From NCBI RefSeq assembly GCF_009391885.1, contig NZ_VZII01000064.1, forward strand, positions 1 through 53,862: DNA of 53,862 bases. The letters run 5' to 3'. Below, piece by piece: positions 16,437-26,300 of this stretch. The notes under the pieces are model-generated. The model ran no database searches, had not been told where the DNA came from, and saw only the letters and a program-made list of their open reading frames with translations. Made by a program: the position numbers and the translations under genes. Origin of the DNA: Pseudomonas sp. MN1F. Lineage in GTDB: Bacteria; Pseudomonadota; Gammaproteobacteria; Pseudomonadales; Pseudomonadaceae. Position 1 is the stretch's first letter, and each line of letters begins with the position of its first letter.

Positions 16437-18653
16437 ATGCGCACAGGGATGTTTGCGCTCGCGCTCGGGCTGTTGTGCCTGGGCTATCTCCCCGAGTTGC
16501 CGTCGGTCGGGTGGCTTTTACTGCTGTTGCTGGGTGGTCTGGCCTGCCTGTTCACCAGGCTGCGGCCGCTGGGCTGTTTTCTGTTGGGGCTGTGCTGGGC
16601 GTGTTGGTCGGCCCAGCAGGCGCTGGACGACCGCCTGGCAGCGGGCCTGGATGGCCGCACGCTATGGTTGGAAGGCCAGGTTGTCGGGTTGCCGACACCT
16701 ACCGCACAGGGCGTACGCTTCGAGCTGGCACAGCCGCATTCGCGCCGCGCCGAGCTGCCTCGGCGCCTGCAACTGAGCTGGTTCGATGGCCCGACCATAC
16801 GGGCCGGCGAGCATTGGCGCGTGGCGGTGACCTTGCAGCGCCCGGCTGGGTTGCTGAACCCGCATGGCGCGGATCGCGAGGCGCAGCTGCTGGCCAGGCG
16901 GATCGGCGCCACGGGCACGGTCAAGGCGGGCCAGCGGGTGCACGCGGTGGCACCGGGGTGGCGGGATGCACTGCGCGAGCGCCTGCTGAAGGTCGATGCC
17001 CACGGGCAGGAAGCGGCATTGGTCGCCTTGGTGCTCGGCGACGGAGCGGGCTTGGCCCGCGCACAATGGCAAGCGTTGCAGGCCACCGGCACGGTGCATT
17101 TGCTGGTGATTTCCGGCCAGCACATCGGCCTGGTCGCGGGCTTGCTGTATGCCTTGGTCGCGAGCCTGGCGCGCTGGGGGCTCTGGCCGCGGGGGTGGCC
17201 ATGGTTGCCGTGGGCGTGCGGCCTGGCACTGGTGGCGGCGTTGGGCTATGGCTGGCTGGCCGGTGCGGGCGTGCCGGTGCAGCGTGCCTGCTTGATGCTG
17301 GCGGTGGTGCTGCTGTGGCGTCTGCGCTTTCGCCAGCTGGGGGCGATGTTCCCACTGCTGCTGGCGTTGAACCTGGTATTGCTGGCCGAACCCCTGGCGG
17401 CGCTGCTCCCCGGCTTCTGGCTGTCGTTCGCGGCGGTGGCGATCCTCATCTACAGCTTTGCTGCACGGCTTGGCGGCTGGCGCCCCTGGCAGGCATGGAC
17501 GCGGGCCCAGTGGGTGATCGCTGTTGGCCTGCTGCCGGTGTTGCTGGCGACGGGGTTGCCGGTCAGCCTGAGTGCGCCTGTGGCAAATGTGCTGGCGGTG
17601 CCCTGGGTCAGCCTGGCGGTGTTGCCACTGGCATTGCTCGGTACGCTGTTGTTGCCGCTGGCGGGCATTGGCGAGGGGTTGCTGTGGATTGCGGGGGGCT
17701 TGCTGGAAATGCTGTTTCGACTGCTTGCCCTGATGGCGCAATGGCAGCCGGTATGGACTCCGCCAGCTCTGCCAGTGTTGGCCTGGTTACTGGTTTGTAT
17801 TGGGGCTCTGCTGCTGCTATTGCCTCGTGGTGTGCCGTTGCGTGGCCTTGGTGGGGTCATGCTGCTGGCCCTTTGGCTGCCGCGGGATTCGGTACCGCAT
17901 GGGCAGGTCGAGGTGTGGCAGCTGGACGTTGGCCAAGGCTTGGCGATGCTGTTGCGCACGCGGCACCACACCCTGCTGTACGACGCCGGGCCGGCCAAGG
18001 GCGAAAACGACCTGGGGCAACGGGTGGTGCTGCCGACCCTGCGCAAGCTGGGGGTGTACCGCCTGGACCTGATGCTGATCAGCCACGCCCATGCCGACCA
18101 TGCGGGGGGCGCTGCGGCCATCCAGGCAGGCTTGCCGGTCAAGCGGGCGATTGGCGGAGAAGCGCTGGATGATGTGCAGTTGCAACCTTGTGCCAGTGGC
18201 GAGCAATGGACCTGGGACGGCGTGCATTTTTCGCTGTGGCGCTGGGTGGACGGGCAAAGCAGTAACGACCGTTCCTGCGTGCTGATGGTCGAGGCACAAG
18301 GCGAGCGGATGTTGCTGGCGGGGGATATGGAGGCCGGCGCTGAGCGGGCTTGGCTGGCGGATACCGAAACGCCCGCTATCGATTGGCTGCAGGCGCCGCA
18401 CCATGGCAGCCGTACATCGTCCACCGAAGCCTTCGTCCGCGCCACGGCACCGCGTGGGGTGCTGATTTCGCGGGGGCGTAACAACAGCTTCGGGCATCCG
18501 CATGCTCAAGTGGTCGAGCGGTATGGGCGGCATGGGGTAGTGGTGCATGACACGGCGGTGGACGGGGCTTTGCGCTTGGTTTTGGGCGGGCAAGGTGAAG
18601 TTGAAGGTGTGCGCCGGCAGCGACGTTTCTGGCGTGATGCAGGCTGCGGTTGA
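16437..18653 (+). CDS. comEC: DNA internalization protein ComEC/Rec2 (738 aa)
   Basis: The inner-membrane channel that takes up single-stranded DNA in natural transformation. An N-terminal hydrophobic part with a DUF4131-like region (residues 1-160) is followed by the Competence domain (about 200-470), with LVALVLGDGAGL, LLVISGQHIGLVAGL and many membrane segments. The C-terminal metallo-beta-lactamase-like domain (about 490-720) contains LDVGQGLAMLL and the metal site HAHADHAGG. ATG 16437 has GGAG ten bases upstream; a GTG 21 bases earlier is an alternative. Length is normal for the family, and no frameshift is seen. Whether the strain is transformable cannot be told from this gene. Confidence 0.94.
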   Translation: MRTGMFALALGLLCLGYLPELPSVGWLLLLLLGGLACLFTRLRPLGCFLLGLCWACWSAQQALDDRLAAGLDGRTLWLEGQVVGLPTPTAQGVRFELAQPHSRRAELPRRLQLSWFDGPTIRAGEHWRVAVTLQRPAGLLNPHGADREAQLLARRIGATGTVKAGQRVHAVAPGWRDALRERLLKVDAHGQEAALVALVLGDGAGLARAQWQALQATGTVHLLVISGQHIGLVAGLLYALVASLARWGLWPRGWPWLPWACGLALVAALGYGWLAGAGVPVQRACLMLAVVLLWRLRFRQLGAMFPLLLALNLVLLAEPLAALLPGFWLSFAAVAILIYSFAARLGGWRPWQAWTRAQWVIAVGLLPVLLATGLPVSLSAPVANVLAVPWVSLAVLPLALLGTLLLPLAGIGEGLLWIAGGLLEMLFRLLALMAQWQPVWTPPALPVLAWLLVCIGALLLLLPRGVPLRGLGGVMLLALWLPRDSVPHGQVEVWQLDVGQGLAMLLRTRHHTLLYDAGPAKGENDLGQRVVLPTLRKLGVYRLDLMLISHAHADHAGGAAAIQAGLPVKRAIGGEALDDVQLQPCASGEQWTWDGVHFSLWRWVDGQSSNDRSCVLMVEAQGERMLLAGDMEAGAERAWLADTETPAIDWLQAPHHGSRTSSTEAFVRATAPRGVLISRGRNNSFGHPHAQVVERYGRHGVVVHDTAVDGALRLVLGGQGEVEGVRRQRRFWRDAGCG

Positions 18654-18730
18654 TTTCCCTGACCTCCGGCAGATGAGCCCCTTGCGCTCCTGTGTTAGAG
18701 TGGCGGCCTTTTTCCAGAGGGGCGTTTACT

Positions 18731-19366
18731 GTGTGGGAATTGGTCAAGTCCGGTGGTTGGATGATGCTGCCGATCATTCTGAGCTCGATCGCCGCCATGG
18801 CTATCGTCGTCGAGCGCCTGTGGACCCTGCGCGCCAGCCGCGTCACCCCGCCGCACCTGCTGGGCCAGGTGTGGATGTGGATCAAGGACAAGCAACTCAC
18901 CAGTGACAAGCTCAAGGCCCTGCGCGCCGACTCACCGCTGGGCGAAATCCTCGCGGCGGGCCTGGCCAACTCGCGCCATGGCCGCGAGATCATGAAAGAG
19001 TGCATCGAAGAAGCCGCCTCGCGCGTCATCCACGAACTCGAGCGCTACATCAGCGCCCTCGGCACCATCGCGGCCATGGCGCCGCTGCTTGGCCTGCTGG
19101 GCACCGTGCTGGGCATGATCGATATCTTCAGCGCCTTCATGGGCTCGCAGATGACCGCCAACGCCGCTGTGCTGGCCGGTGGTATCTCCAAGGCTCTGGT
19201 CACCACTGCGGCCGGCCTGATGGTCGGTATCCCGGCAGTGTTCTTCCACCGCTTCCTGCTGCGCCGCATCGATGAGCTGGTGGTGGGCATGGAGCAGGAG
19301 GCGATCAAGCTGGTGGAAGTGATCCAGGGCGACCGCGAAGTGGAAGTGGCCGGAGGCAAGGCGTGA
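18731..19366 (+). CDS. exbB: ExbB/TolQ-type proton channel protein (211 aa)
   Basis: The pentameric inner-membrane part of a proton-driven motor. Three membrane segments can be read: about residues 8-28, 105-130 (LGTIAAMAPLLGLLGTVLGM) and 150-172 (GGISKALVTTAAGLMVGIPA). The GLLGTV and TTAAGL motifs are diagnostic. The GTG start is preceded by AGAGGGG at 8 bases. The exbD gene overlaps its stop by 4 bases (GTGA). No tonB is next to it, so the partner (TonB or TolA-like) is unknown. ExbB-ExbD before lpxK is the usual Pseudomonas order. Confidence 0.93.
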   Translation: MWELVKSGGWMMLPIILSSIAAMAIVVERLWTLRASRVTPPHLLGQVWMWIKDKQLTSDKLKALRADSPLGEILAAGLANSRHGREIMKECIEEAASRVIHELERYISALGTIAAMAPLLGLLGTVLGMIDIFSAFMGSQMTANAAVLAGGISKALVTTAAGLMVGIPAVFFHRFLLRRIDELVVGMEQEAIKLVEVIQGDREVEVAGGKA

Positions 19367-19797
19367 AGTTCCGGCGTAATCGCCAGCGGGAGAACGTCGA
19401 CATCAACCTCGCATCGCTGATTGATGTGGTGTTCGTCCTGCTGCTGTTCTTCGTGGTTACCACCACCTTCACCCGCGAGACGCAGTTGCGTGTCGAGCTG
19501 CCCGAGGCGGCCAGCGCCGAGCAAGCGCCAGCGGACCAGGGCAAGCTGGTGGAAGTGACCATCAGCGCCGATGGCGTGTATTCGGTGAACAACCACCTGC
19601 TGCCCAAGAGCGACCTGGCGACCCTGACCGAGGCCATCGAGCGTGAGTCCGGCGGCGACAACAAGCTACCGCTGGCCATCAGCGCCGACGGCAAGACCCC
19701 GCACCAGGCCGTGATCACCGCAATGGATGCTGCCGGCAAGCTCGGTTTCAGCCACCTGCGCATGACCACCGTCGAGGCCGCCCAGGGGACACCTTGA
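19363..19797 (+). CDS. exbD: ExbD/TolR-type motor subunit (144 aa)
   Basis: The companion of ExbB. One membrane segment lies at about residues 18-38 (NLASLIDVVFVLLLFFVV), with the conserved Asp (LIDVVFVLL) that carries protons. A periplasmic domain follows, ending SHLRMTTVEAAQGTP. It starts with GTG inside the exbB stop and ends in TGATG shared with lpxK, so it is probably translationally coupled on both sides. Confidence 0.93.
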   Translation: MKFRRNRQRENVDINLASLIDVVFVLLLFFVVTTTFTRETQLRVELPEAASAEQAPADQGKLVEVTISADGVYSVNNHLLPKSDLATLTEAIERESGGDNKLPLAISADGKTPHQAVITAMDAAGKLGFSHLRMTTVEAAQGTP

Positions 19798-20798
19798 TGG
19801 CGCTCGCCGACCGCTTGCTTGCCGCCTGGTACGCCGGGCATCCGGCCTTGGCGCTGCTGCGTCCGCTCGAAGCGCTGTACCGGCGCGTGGTGACCCGCAA
19901 GCGTGCGCGTTTTCTCAGTGGTGAAAGTGCCAGCTATCGGGCGCCGGTGCCGGTGATCGTGGTGGGCAACATCACGGTGGGCGGCACCGGCAAGACGCCG
20001 ATGATCCTCTGGCTGATCGAACATTGCCGCCGCCAGGGCCTCAAGGTCGGTGTGGTCAGCCGTGGCTACGGTGCCAAGCCGCCGCAATACCCCTGGCGGG
20101 TAGAGGCGAGCCAGCCAGCCGAACAGGCCGGTGACGAACCCTTGCTGATCGTCCAGCGCACCGGCGTGCCGCTGATGATCGACCCTGACCGCTGCGCCGC
20201 AGTACAGGCGCTGCTGGCCAGCGAGCCACTGGACCTGATCCTGTGTGACGATGGCATGCAGCACTACCGCCTGGCCCGTGACCTTGAACTGGTGCTGATC
20301 GATGCTGCCCGTGGGCTGGGCAATGGCCGTTGCCTGCCGGCCGGGCCGCTGCGCGAGCCTGCCGAGCGCCTGCAGGAAGCTGACGCCGTGCTGTTCAACG
20401 GCGCCAGTGAAGACTGCGCCGAGGGTTTTGCTTTCCGCCTGCAGCCATCCGCCCTGGTCAACCTGCGCAGCGGTAAGCGCCGCGAGCTCGATCATTTTCC
20501 GGCAGGCCAGCGCCTGCACGCGGTGGCCGGCATCGGCAACCCGCAACGTTTCTTCAATACTCTGCTGGGGCTAAACTGGCAGCCGGTGCCGCATCCCTTT
20601 GCCGACCATGCGCAGTTCAGCGCCCAAAGCCTGGCGTTCAGCCCGCCGTTGCCGCTGGTCATGACCGAGAAGGATGCGGTGAAATGCCGGGCCTTCGCTG
20701 CCGATGACTGGTGGTACCTGGCTGTCGAGGCACAGCCCACGCCGGCCTTCGGCGCCTGGTTCGACAGCCAGCTGCAGCGCTTGCTGCGCACGCCCTGA
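19797..20798 (+). CDS. lpxK: Tetraacyldisaccharide 4'-kinase LpxK (333 aa)
   Basis: Phosphorylates the 4' position of the tetraacyldisaccharide lipid A precursor at the inner membrane, a late step of the Raetz pathway. The P-loop is VVGNITVGGTGKTP (near residue 55). VSRGYGAKPPQYPWRV and LILCDDGMQHYRLARD are conserved family segments. It ends with MTEKDAVKCRAF. ATG 19797 overlaps the exbD stop (TGATG). Length is normal. Confidence 0.95.
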   Translation: MALADRLLAAWYAGHPALALLRPLEALYRRVVTRKRARFLSGESASYRAPVPVIVVGNITVGGTGKTPMILWLIEHCRRQGLKVGVVSRGYGAKPPQYPWRVEASQPAEQAGDEPLLIVQRTGVPLMIDPDRCAAVQALLASEPLDLILCDDGMQHYRLARDLELVLIDAARGLGNGRCLPAGPLREPAERLQEADAVLFNGASEDCAEGFAFRLQPSALVNLRSGKRRELDHFPAGQRLHAVAGIGNPQRFFNTLLGLNWQPVPHPFADHAQFSAQSLAFSPPLPLVMTEKDAVKCRAFAADDWWYLAVEAQPTPAFGAWFDSQLQRLLRTP

Positions 20799-20841
20799 GC
20801 CCTTCTTCAACTTCCGGCCATCCGGCCTCAAGGACGCTTCC

Positions 20842-21027
20842 ATGGACACCAAACTGCTCGATATCCTGGCCTGCCCGATCACCAAGGGCCCGCTCAAGCT
20901 CAGCGCCGACAAGACCGAGCTGATCAGCAAGGGCGCGGGCCTTGCCTACCCGATCCGCGACGGCATCCCGGTGATGCTGGAAAGCGAGGCGCGTACCCTG
21001 ACCGACGATGAGCGTCTGGACAAATGA
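20842..21027 (+). CDS. Trm112-family small protein (61 aa)
   Basis: A short protein starting MDTKLLDILACPITKGPLKL and continuing LAYPIRDGIPVML, the YcaR/Trm112 pattern. The usual Cys pair is reduced to a single Cys here. Relatives may act as small folding or activating partners. It sits between lpxK and kdsB as in other Gammaproteobacteria and overlaps kdsB by 4 bases (ATGA). The ribosome binding site is AAGGA. Confidence 0.92.
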   Translation: MDTKLLDILACPITKGPLKLSADKTELISKGAGLAYPIRDGIPVMLESEARTLTDDERLDK

Positions 21028-21788
21028 GCGTGAATTTCACCGTGGTCATTCCTGCCAGGCTGCGCTCCACGCGCTTGCCGGGCAAGCCATTGCTGCCAAT
21101 CGCCGGCAAGCCGATGGTCCAGCACGTCTGGGAGCAGGCGCGCAAGAGCGGCGCCTGCCGCGTGGTCATCGCCACCGATGACGCCAGCATCCTCGAAGCC
21201 TGCCAGGCCTTCGGCGCTGAAGTGCTGATGACCCGCGCCGACCATGAGTCGGGCACCGACCGCCTGGCCGAAGTGGCCGCGCACCTCGGCCTGCCAGCCG
21301 ATGCCATCGTGGTCAACGTGCAGGGTGACGAGCCGCTGATCCCGCCCGTGATCATCGACCAGGTGGCTGCCAACCTGGCCGCTCACCCGGAAGCCGGCAT
21401 CGCCACCCTGGCCGAGCCGATCCATGAGCCGGAAACGGTGTTCAACCCCAATGCCGTCAAGGTGGTCAGCGACAAGAACGGCCTGGCCCTGACGTTCAGC
21501 CGCGCGCCGCTGCCATGGGCCCGCGATGTCTTTGCCAAGGACCGCAGCGTGCTGCCGGAAGGCGTGCCGTATCGCCGCCACATCGGTATGTACGCCTACC
21601 GCGTCGGTTTCCTGCAGGACTTCGTCAGCTGGGGCCCGTGCTGGCTCGAGCAGACCGAGGCCCTGGAGCAGCTGCGTGCGCTGTGGCATGGCGTGCGTAT
21701 CCACGTCGAAGACGCCATCGAGGCGCCAGCCGTGGGCGTCGATACCCCTGAAGACCTGGAGCGCGTACGGCGCTTGCTGGAGGCCTGA
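21024..21788 (+). CDS. kdsB: CMP-Kdo synthetase KdsB (254 aa)
   Basis: Activates Kdo as CMP-Kdo for lipopolysaccharide inner-core synthesis. It has the N-terminal nucleotide motif VIPARLRSTRLPGKPL, then VVNVQGDEPLIPP and YRRHIGMYAYRVGFL, all typical. It is coupled to its neighbours by ATGA at the start and TGATG at the end. Confidence 0.96.
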   Translation: MSVNFTVVIPARLRSTRLPGKPLLPIAGKPMVQHVWEQARKSGACRVVIATDDASILEACQAFGAEVLMTRADHESGTDRLAEVAAHLGLPADAIVVNVQGDEPLIPPVIIDQVAANLAAHPEAGIATLAEPIHEPETVFNPNAVKVVSDKNGLALTFSRAPLPWARDVFAKDRSVLPEGVPYRRHIGMYAYRVGFLQDFVSWGPCWLEQTEALEQLRALWHGVRIHVEDAIEAPAVGVDTPEDLERVRRLLEA

Positions 21789-22252
21789 TGCGCGTCCTGT
21801 TCGTCTGCCTCGGCAATATCTGCCGCTCGCCCACCGCCGAAGGCGTGCTGCGCCATCAGTTGCAGGTGGCTGGCTTGGCTGAGCAGGTGCATGTGGCGTC
21901 TGCCGGTACCGGTGACTGGCATGTCGGCAAGGCCCCTGACAGCCGCACCTGCAAGGCTGCGCAGGCGCGTGGTTATGACTTGTCGCAGCAACGTGCCCAG
22001 CAGGTCAAGGCGGCGCATTTCGCTGAGTACGACCTGATCCTGGCCATGGATGAGAGCAACCTCGGTCACCTGCGAGCCATGCGCCCGCACAACGCCGCTG
22101 GCGAGCTCGACCTGTTCCTGCGCCGCTACGGTGCGGCCCTGGACGAAGTGCCGGACCCTTACTATGACGGCGCCGAAGGCTTCGAGCAGGTGCTCGACCT
22201 GATCGAGGCTGCGTGCCGCGAGCTGGTCGTGGAAATCAAGGGGCGGCTATGA
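21788..22252 (+). CDS. Low-molecular-weight protein tyrosine phosphatase (154 aa)
   Basis: The active-site loop VCLGNICRSPTAE (the CX5R motif with the nucleophilic Cys near residue 7) and the general-acid Asp in VPDPYYDGAEGFEQVL are both intact. In bacteria such enzymes act on capsule or signalling proteins, but the substrate here is unknown. It overlaps kdsB by one base and murB by four. Confidence 0.93.
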   Translation: MRVLFVCLGNICRSPTAEGVLRHQLQVAGLAEQVHVASAGTGDWHVGKAPDSRTCKAAQARGYDLSQQRAQQVKAAHFAEYDLILAMDESNLGHLRAMRPHNAAGELDLFLRRYGAALDEVPDPYYDGAEGFEQVLDLIEAACRELVVEIKGRL

Positions 22253-23268
22253 CAGCGGTTTGGCAGGAACAGGTTTCGCTGAAGGCCTACAACACCTTCG
22301 GCATTGATGTAAAAGCCCGCTATTTCACCCAGGCGCACTGCGATGACGAAGTGCGCGAGACGCTGGCCCAGGCGCGTCAGCGTGAGTTGACGGTGCAGGT
22401 GATCGGTGGTGGTAGCAACCTGCTGCTGACCCGCGATATCGATGCCGTGGTATTGCACATGGCCAGCCGTGGTCGACGCGTGCTGAGCGACGACGGCGAG
22501 CGGGTGGTGGTCGAAGCGGAAGCCGGCGAACCCTGGCACCCGTTCGTGCAATGGTCGTTGGCGCAAGGCTATTGTGGCCTGGAAAACCTCAGCCTGATCC
22601 CAGGCACCGTGGGTGCTGCGCCGATGCAGAACGTCGGCGCCTATGGCGTGGAGATCAAGGATGTGTTCGCCGGGTTGACCGCGCTGGATCGTGATACCGG
22701 TGAGCTGCGAGACTTCGACCTGCCTGCGTGCGCTTTTGGCTACCGCGACAGCGTGTTCAAGCGCAACCCGGGGCGCTGGTTGATCCTGCGCGTGCGCTTT
22801 GCCTTGAGCCATAGTTTGCAGGCCCACCTGGATTACGGGCCTGTGCGCCAGCGTCTGGTGGAGCAGGGCGTCGAGCAACCGACTGCGCAGGCGATCAGTG
22901 ACGCCATTTGCAGCATTCGTCGCGAGAAATTGCCGGACCCGGCCGAGCTGGGCAATGCCGGGAGCTTCTTCAAGAACCCGGTGGTGTCAGCAGAGCGGGT
23001 GGAGTGCATTCGTGCCCAGTATCCGGGTGTGGTCGCCTATCCCCAGGCTGACGGCCAGGTGAAGCTGGCCGCGGGCTGGCTGATCGAACAGGCGGGCTGG
23101 AAAGGCTACCGCGAGGGCGATGCCGGTGTGCATCGGATGCAGTCGTTGGTACTGGTCAATTATGGCCAGGCGAGCGGGGCGCAGGTGCATGCGCTGGCGC
23201 AGCGGATTCAGGCGGATATCCTGGAGCGGTTCGGGGTGGTGCTGGAGATGGAGCCCAACCTCTACTGA
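22249..23268 (+). CDS. murB: UDP-N-acetylenolpyruvoylglucosamine reductase MurB, type I (339 aa)
   Basis: An FAD/NADPH enzyme that makes UDP-MurNAc for peptidoglycan. FAD-binding motifs VIGGGSNLLLT and LIPGTVGAAPMQNVGAYGVE are present. The catalytic Ser is in GNAGSFFKNPV, and the C-terminal Glu is near VVLEMEPN. The AYNTFG start and the long form with the extra YGYRDSVFK-type loop identify type I. ATG 22249 overlaps the phosphatase stop (ATGA). A strong terminator shared with rne follows. Confidence 0.96.
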   Translation: MTAVWQEQVSLKAYNTFGIDVKARYFTQAHCDDEVRETLAQARQRELTVQVIGGGSNLLLTRDIDAVVLHMASRGRRVLSDDGERVVVEAEAGEPWHPFVQWSLAQGYCGLENLSLIPGTVGAAPMQNVGAYGVEIKDVFAGLTALDRDTGELRDFDLPACAFGYRDSVFKRNPGRWLILRVRFALSHSLQAHLDYGPVRQRLVEQGVEQPTAQAISDAICSIRREKLPDPAELGNAGSFFKNPVVSAERVECIRAQYPGVVAYPQADGQVKLAAGWLIEQAGWKGYREGDAGVHRMQSLVLVNYGQASGAQVHALAQRIQADILERFGVVLEMEPNLY

Positions 23269-23314
23269 TTGTTCTGCCTGTGTTGGCCTCCCCGCAGGTA
23301 AGCAGATAGCCAAG

Positions 23315-23350
23315 AAAAAGCCCCGCCAGTTCGCACTGGCGGGGCTTTTT
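23315..23350. terminator. Bidirectional terminator between murB and rne
   Basis: A perfect 16-base stem (AAAAAGCCCCGCCAGT with its complement) closes on a TCGC loop, with A runs on one side and T runs on the other. It serves the convergent murB (+) and rne (-) transcripts. Confidence 0.92.
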
Positions 23351-23366
23351 CATTCAGCCTTGGCTA

Positions 23367-26300
23367 TCAACCGTGATGAGGCTTGTGCTCATCGGCGGTT
23401 TCCAGCACTGGCTCGGCAGCTTGCTGAGCGGCTTTGGCTGCGGCCTCGGCTTCACGCTTGCGGCGACGCACTTCACGTGGGTCGTTCGGCGCGCGGCCGT
23501 TTGGCAGCATCACGGTGGCGGCTTCGGCCGCTGCTGCTTCCACCGGGGCCGGCTCGACAGCTACCGGTGCGGCTTCGACGACCACAGGTGCAGGTTCTGC
23601 AGCCTCTTCAGGCTGGGCTTCGGCGACAGGCGCTGGCTGCTCGGCAACCGGTGCTTGCTCGACGATTACCTGGGGCTTCTCGGCCTCACCCGCCTCGACG
23701 ATCGCTGCTTCGACAACTGGCGCTGCTTCAGCTGCAGGCGTTTCGATCGGTGCTTCAGCAACGACCACTGGCTCAGCAGCGGCAGGGGCTTCTTCAACCA
23801 CCGGCTGCGGTGCGACTTCGACCACTGGAGCGATCACAGCTTCCTCGGCTTGAGCAACCACTTCAACCTGCTCGGTCGGCTGGGCGACTTCGCTGTTTTC
23901 GGTGGTTACGGCTTCGGCGCTGGCGCGTTCGGCCTGCTGGTTGGCTTCAGCTTCGGCATTGGCGCTGATGTGGCTGCTGGCGACAGCGGCAGTGACGGCC
24001 AGGCCGGCAGCCAGTTCGGCGCCAAGCTCGGTAGCCTGGTGCTGTTGTGGCTGTTCTTCGCTGCCTTCTTCGTCGCTACCTTCGATCAGCTCGCCATTGG
24101 CATTGCGCTGACGCTCACGGCGGTTGCTGCGGCGACGCTGGCCACGGGAGCGACGACGCGGACGCTCGTCATCGGTGCCTTCCTGCTCGTCCTGCAGCAG
24201 CTCTTCGTTCGGCAGTTGCTCCTCGGCGAGTTCGGCAGCCTGCTCGGCGGCTTGTTCGGCCGGGCGTGGCTGGCGCTCTTCGCGCGCTGGGCGAGGCTGG
24301 CGTTCTTCGCGAGGCGCACGCTCTTCACGCGGGGCGCGTTCTTCGCGAGGAGCGCGCTCTTCGCGTGGGGCGCGTTCTTCACGAGCTACTCGCTCTTCGC
24401 GAGGGGCACGTTCTTCACGCGGGGCGCGTTCTTCGCGAGGTGCACGCTCTTCACGGGCTACACGTTCTTCACGCGGCTGACGCTCTTCGCGTTCTGCCGG
24501 TGTAACGTCCAGCGGCTCGCGCAGTTCGCGTACGCGTTCTTCACCGCGGTTGCCGCGGCGGTCTTCACGTGGCTGGCGTGGTGCACGCTCTTCACGTGGA
24601 GCACGCTCTTCGCGAGGGGCACGCTCTTCACGTGGAGCACGTTCCTCACGAGGTGCGCGTTCTTCGCGGGGTTGGCGCTCTTCACGCGGGGCGCGCTCGG
24701 CACGCTCTTCACGCGGCTTGCGTTCTTCATCGCGACGGCCGTTGCGGTTGCGGCTCTGCTGGCGGCCGTTACGGCGCTCTTCGTTGCGCTGGCTGCGCTC
24801 GGCGGCCGGCTTCTCGGCGGCAGCAACGACCGGTGCGGCGGCAGGTTCTTCCTTGCCGGCGAACAGGCTGACCAGCGACTTCACCAGGCCCTTGAACAGG
24901 CTTGGCTCAGGTGCGCTCGGTGCAGGGGCTAGCGGGGCGGCCGGCTGGGGCTGCTCTTCGGCGGCGCTCGGTACCGGGGCGTTGGCGCGGGCCGGGGCGG
25001 TCTTCACCGCGGCTTCCTGGCGAACCAGGGTGCGGGTGGCGGTCGGCTGCGGCGCTTCTTCGGTTTCGGAGGCGGCGATTTCGTAGCTGGACTGGTTGTT
25101 CAGCACTTCCGGGTTGTCGTCGCGCAGGCGCTGGACTTCGAAGTGCGGGGTTTCCAGGTGGTCGTTCGGCAGGATGATGATGCGTGCGCGAGTACGCAGT
25201 TCGATCTTGGTGATCGAGTTGCGCTTCTCGTTGAGCAGGAAGGCTGCGACCGGGATCGGCACCTGGGCGCGTACTTCGGCAGTACGGTCTTTCAGGGCTT
25301 CTTCTTCGATCAGGCGCAGGATGGCCAGCGACAGCGATTCGACGTCACGGATGATGCCGGTGCCGGAGCAGCGTGGGCAGACGATGCCGCTGCTCTCGCC
25401 GAGCGATGGGCGCAGGCGCTGACGGGACATTTCCAGCAGGCCGAAGCGCGAGATGCGGCCGACCTGGACGCGGGCGCGGTCGGCTTCCAGGCATTCACGC
25501 ACGCGCTCTTCTACCGCGCGCTGGTTCTTCGCCGGGGTCATGTCGATGAAGTCGATGACGATCAGGCCGCCAATGTCACGCAGGCGCAGCTGGCGGGCGA
25601 TTTCCTCGGCCGCTTCCAGATTGGTCTGCAGTGCGGTTTCCTCGATGTCGCTGCCCTTGGTGGCGCGCGCCGAGTTGATGTCGATGGATACCAGGGCTTC
25701 GGTCGGGTCGATCACGATCGAGCCACCGGACGGCAGGTCGACCACGCGCTGGAAGGCGGTCTCGATCTGGCTTTCGATCTGGAAACGGTTGAACAGCGGC
25801 ACGCTGTCTTCGTACAGCTTGACCTTGCTGGCGTACTGCGGCATCACCTGGCGGATGAAGGTCAGGGCTTCTTCCTGGGCATCGATGCTGTCGATCAGCA
25901 CTTCGCCGATGTCCTGGCGCAGGTAGTCGCGGATGGCGCGGATGATGACGTTGCTTTCCTGGTAGATCAGGAATGGCGCGGCGCGGTCCAGGGACGCTTC
26001 CTTGATGGCGGTCCACAGTTGCAGCAGGTAGTCGAGGTCCCACTGCATTTCTTCGCTGCTACGGCCAAGGCCGGCAGTGCGCACGATCAGGCCCATGTCG
26101 CCCGGCACGGTCAGGCCGTTCAGGGCTTCACGCAGTTCGTTGCGCTCTTCGCCTTCGATGCGGCGGGAAATGCCACCGGCACGCGGGTTGTTGGGCATCA
26201 GCACCAGGTAACGGCCAGCCAGGCTGATGAAGGTGGTCAGGGCGGCGCCTTTGTTGCCGCGCTCTTCCTTCTCGACCTGGACGATGACTTCCTGGCCTTC

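Noticed and set aside
24280..24735. Regular repeats as a possible CRISPR array
   Set aside because: The units are contiguous, 18 bases long, in frame with rne and encode EERAPR; no spacers are present.
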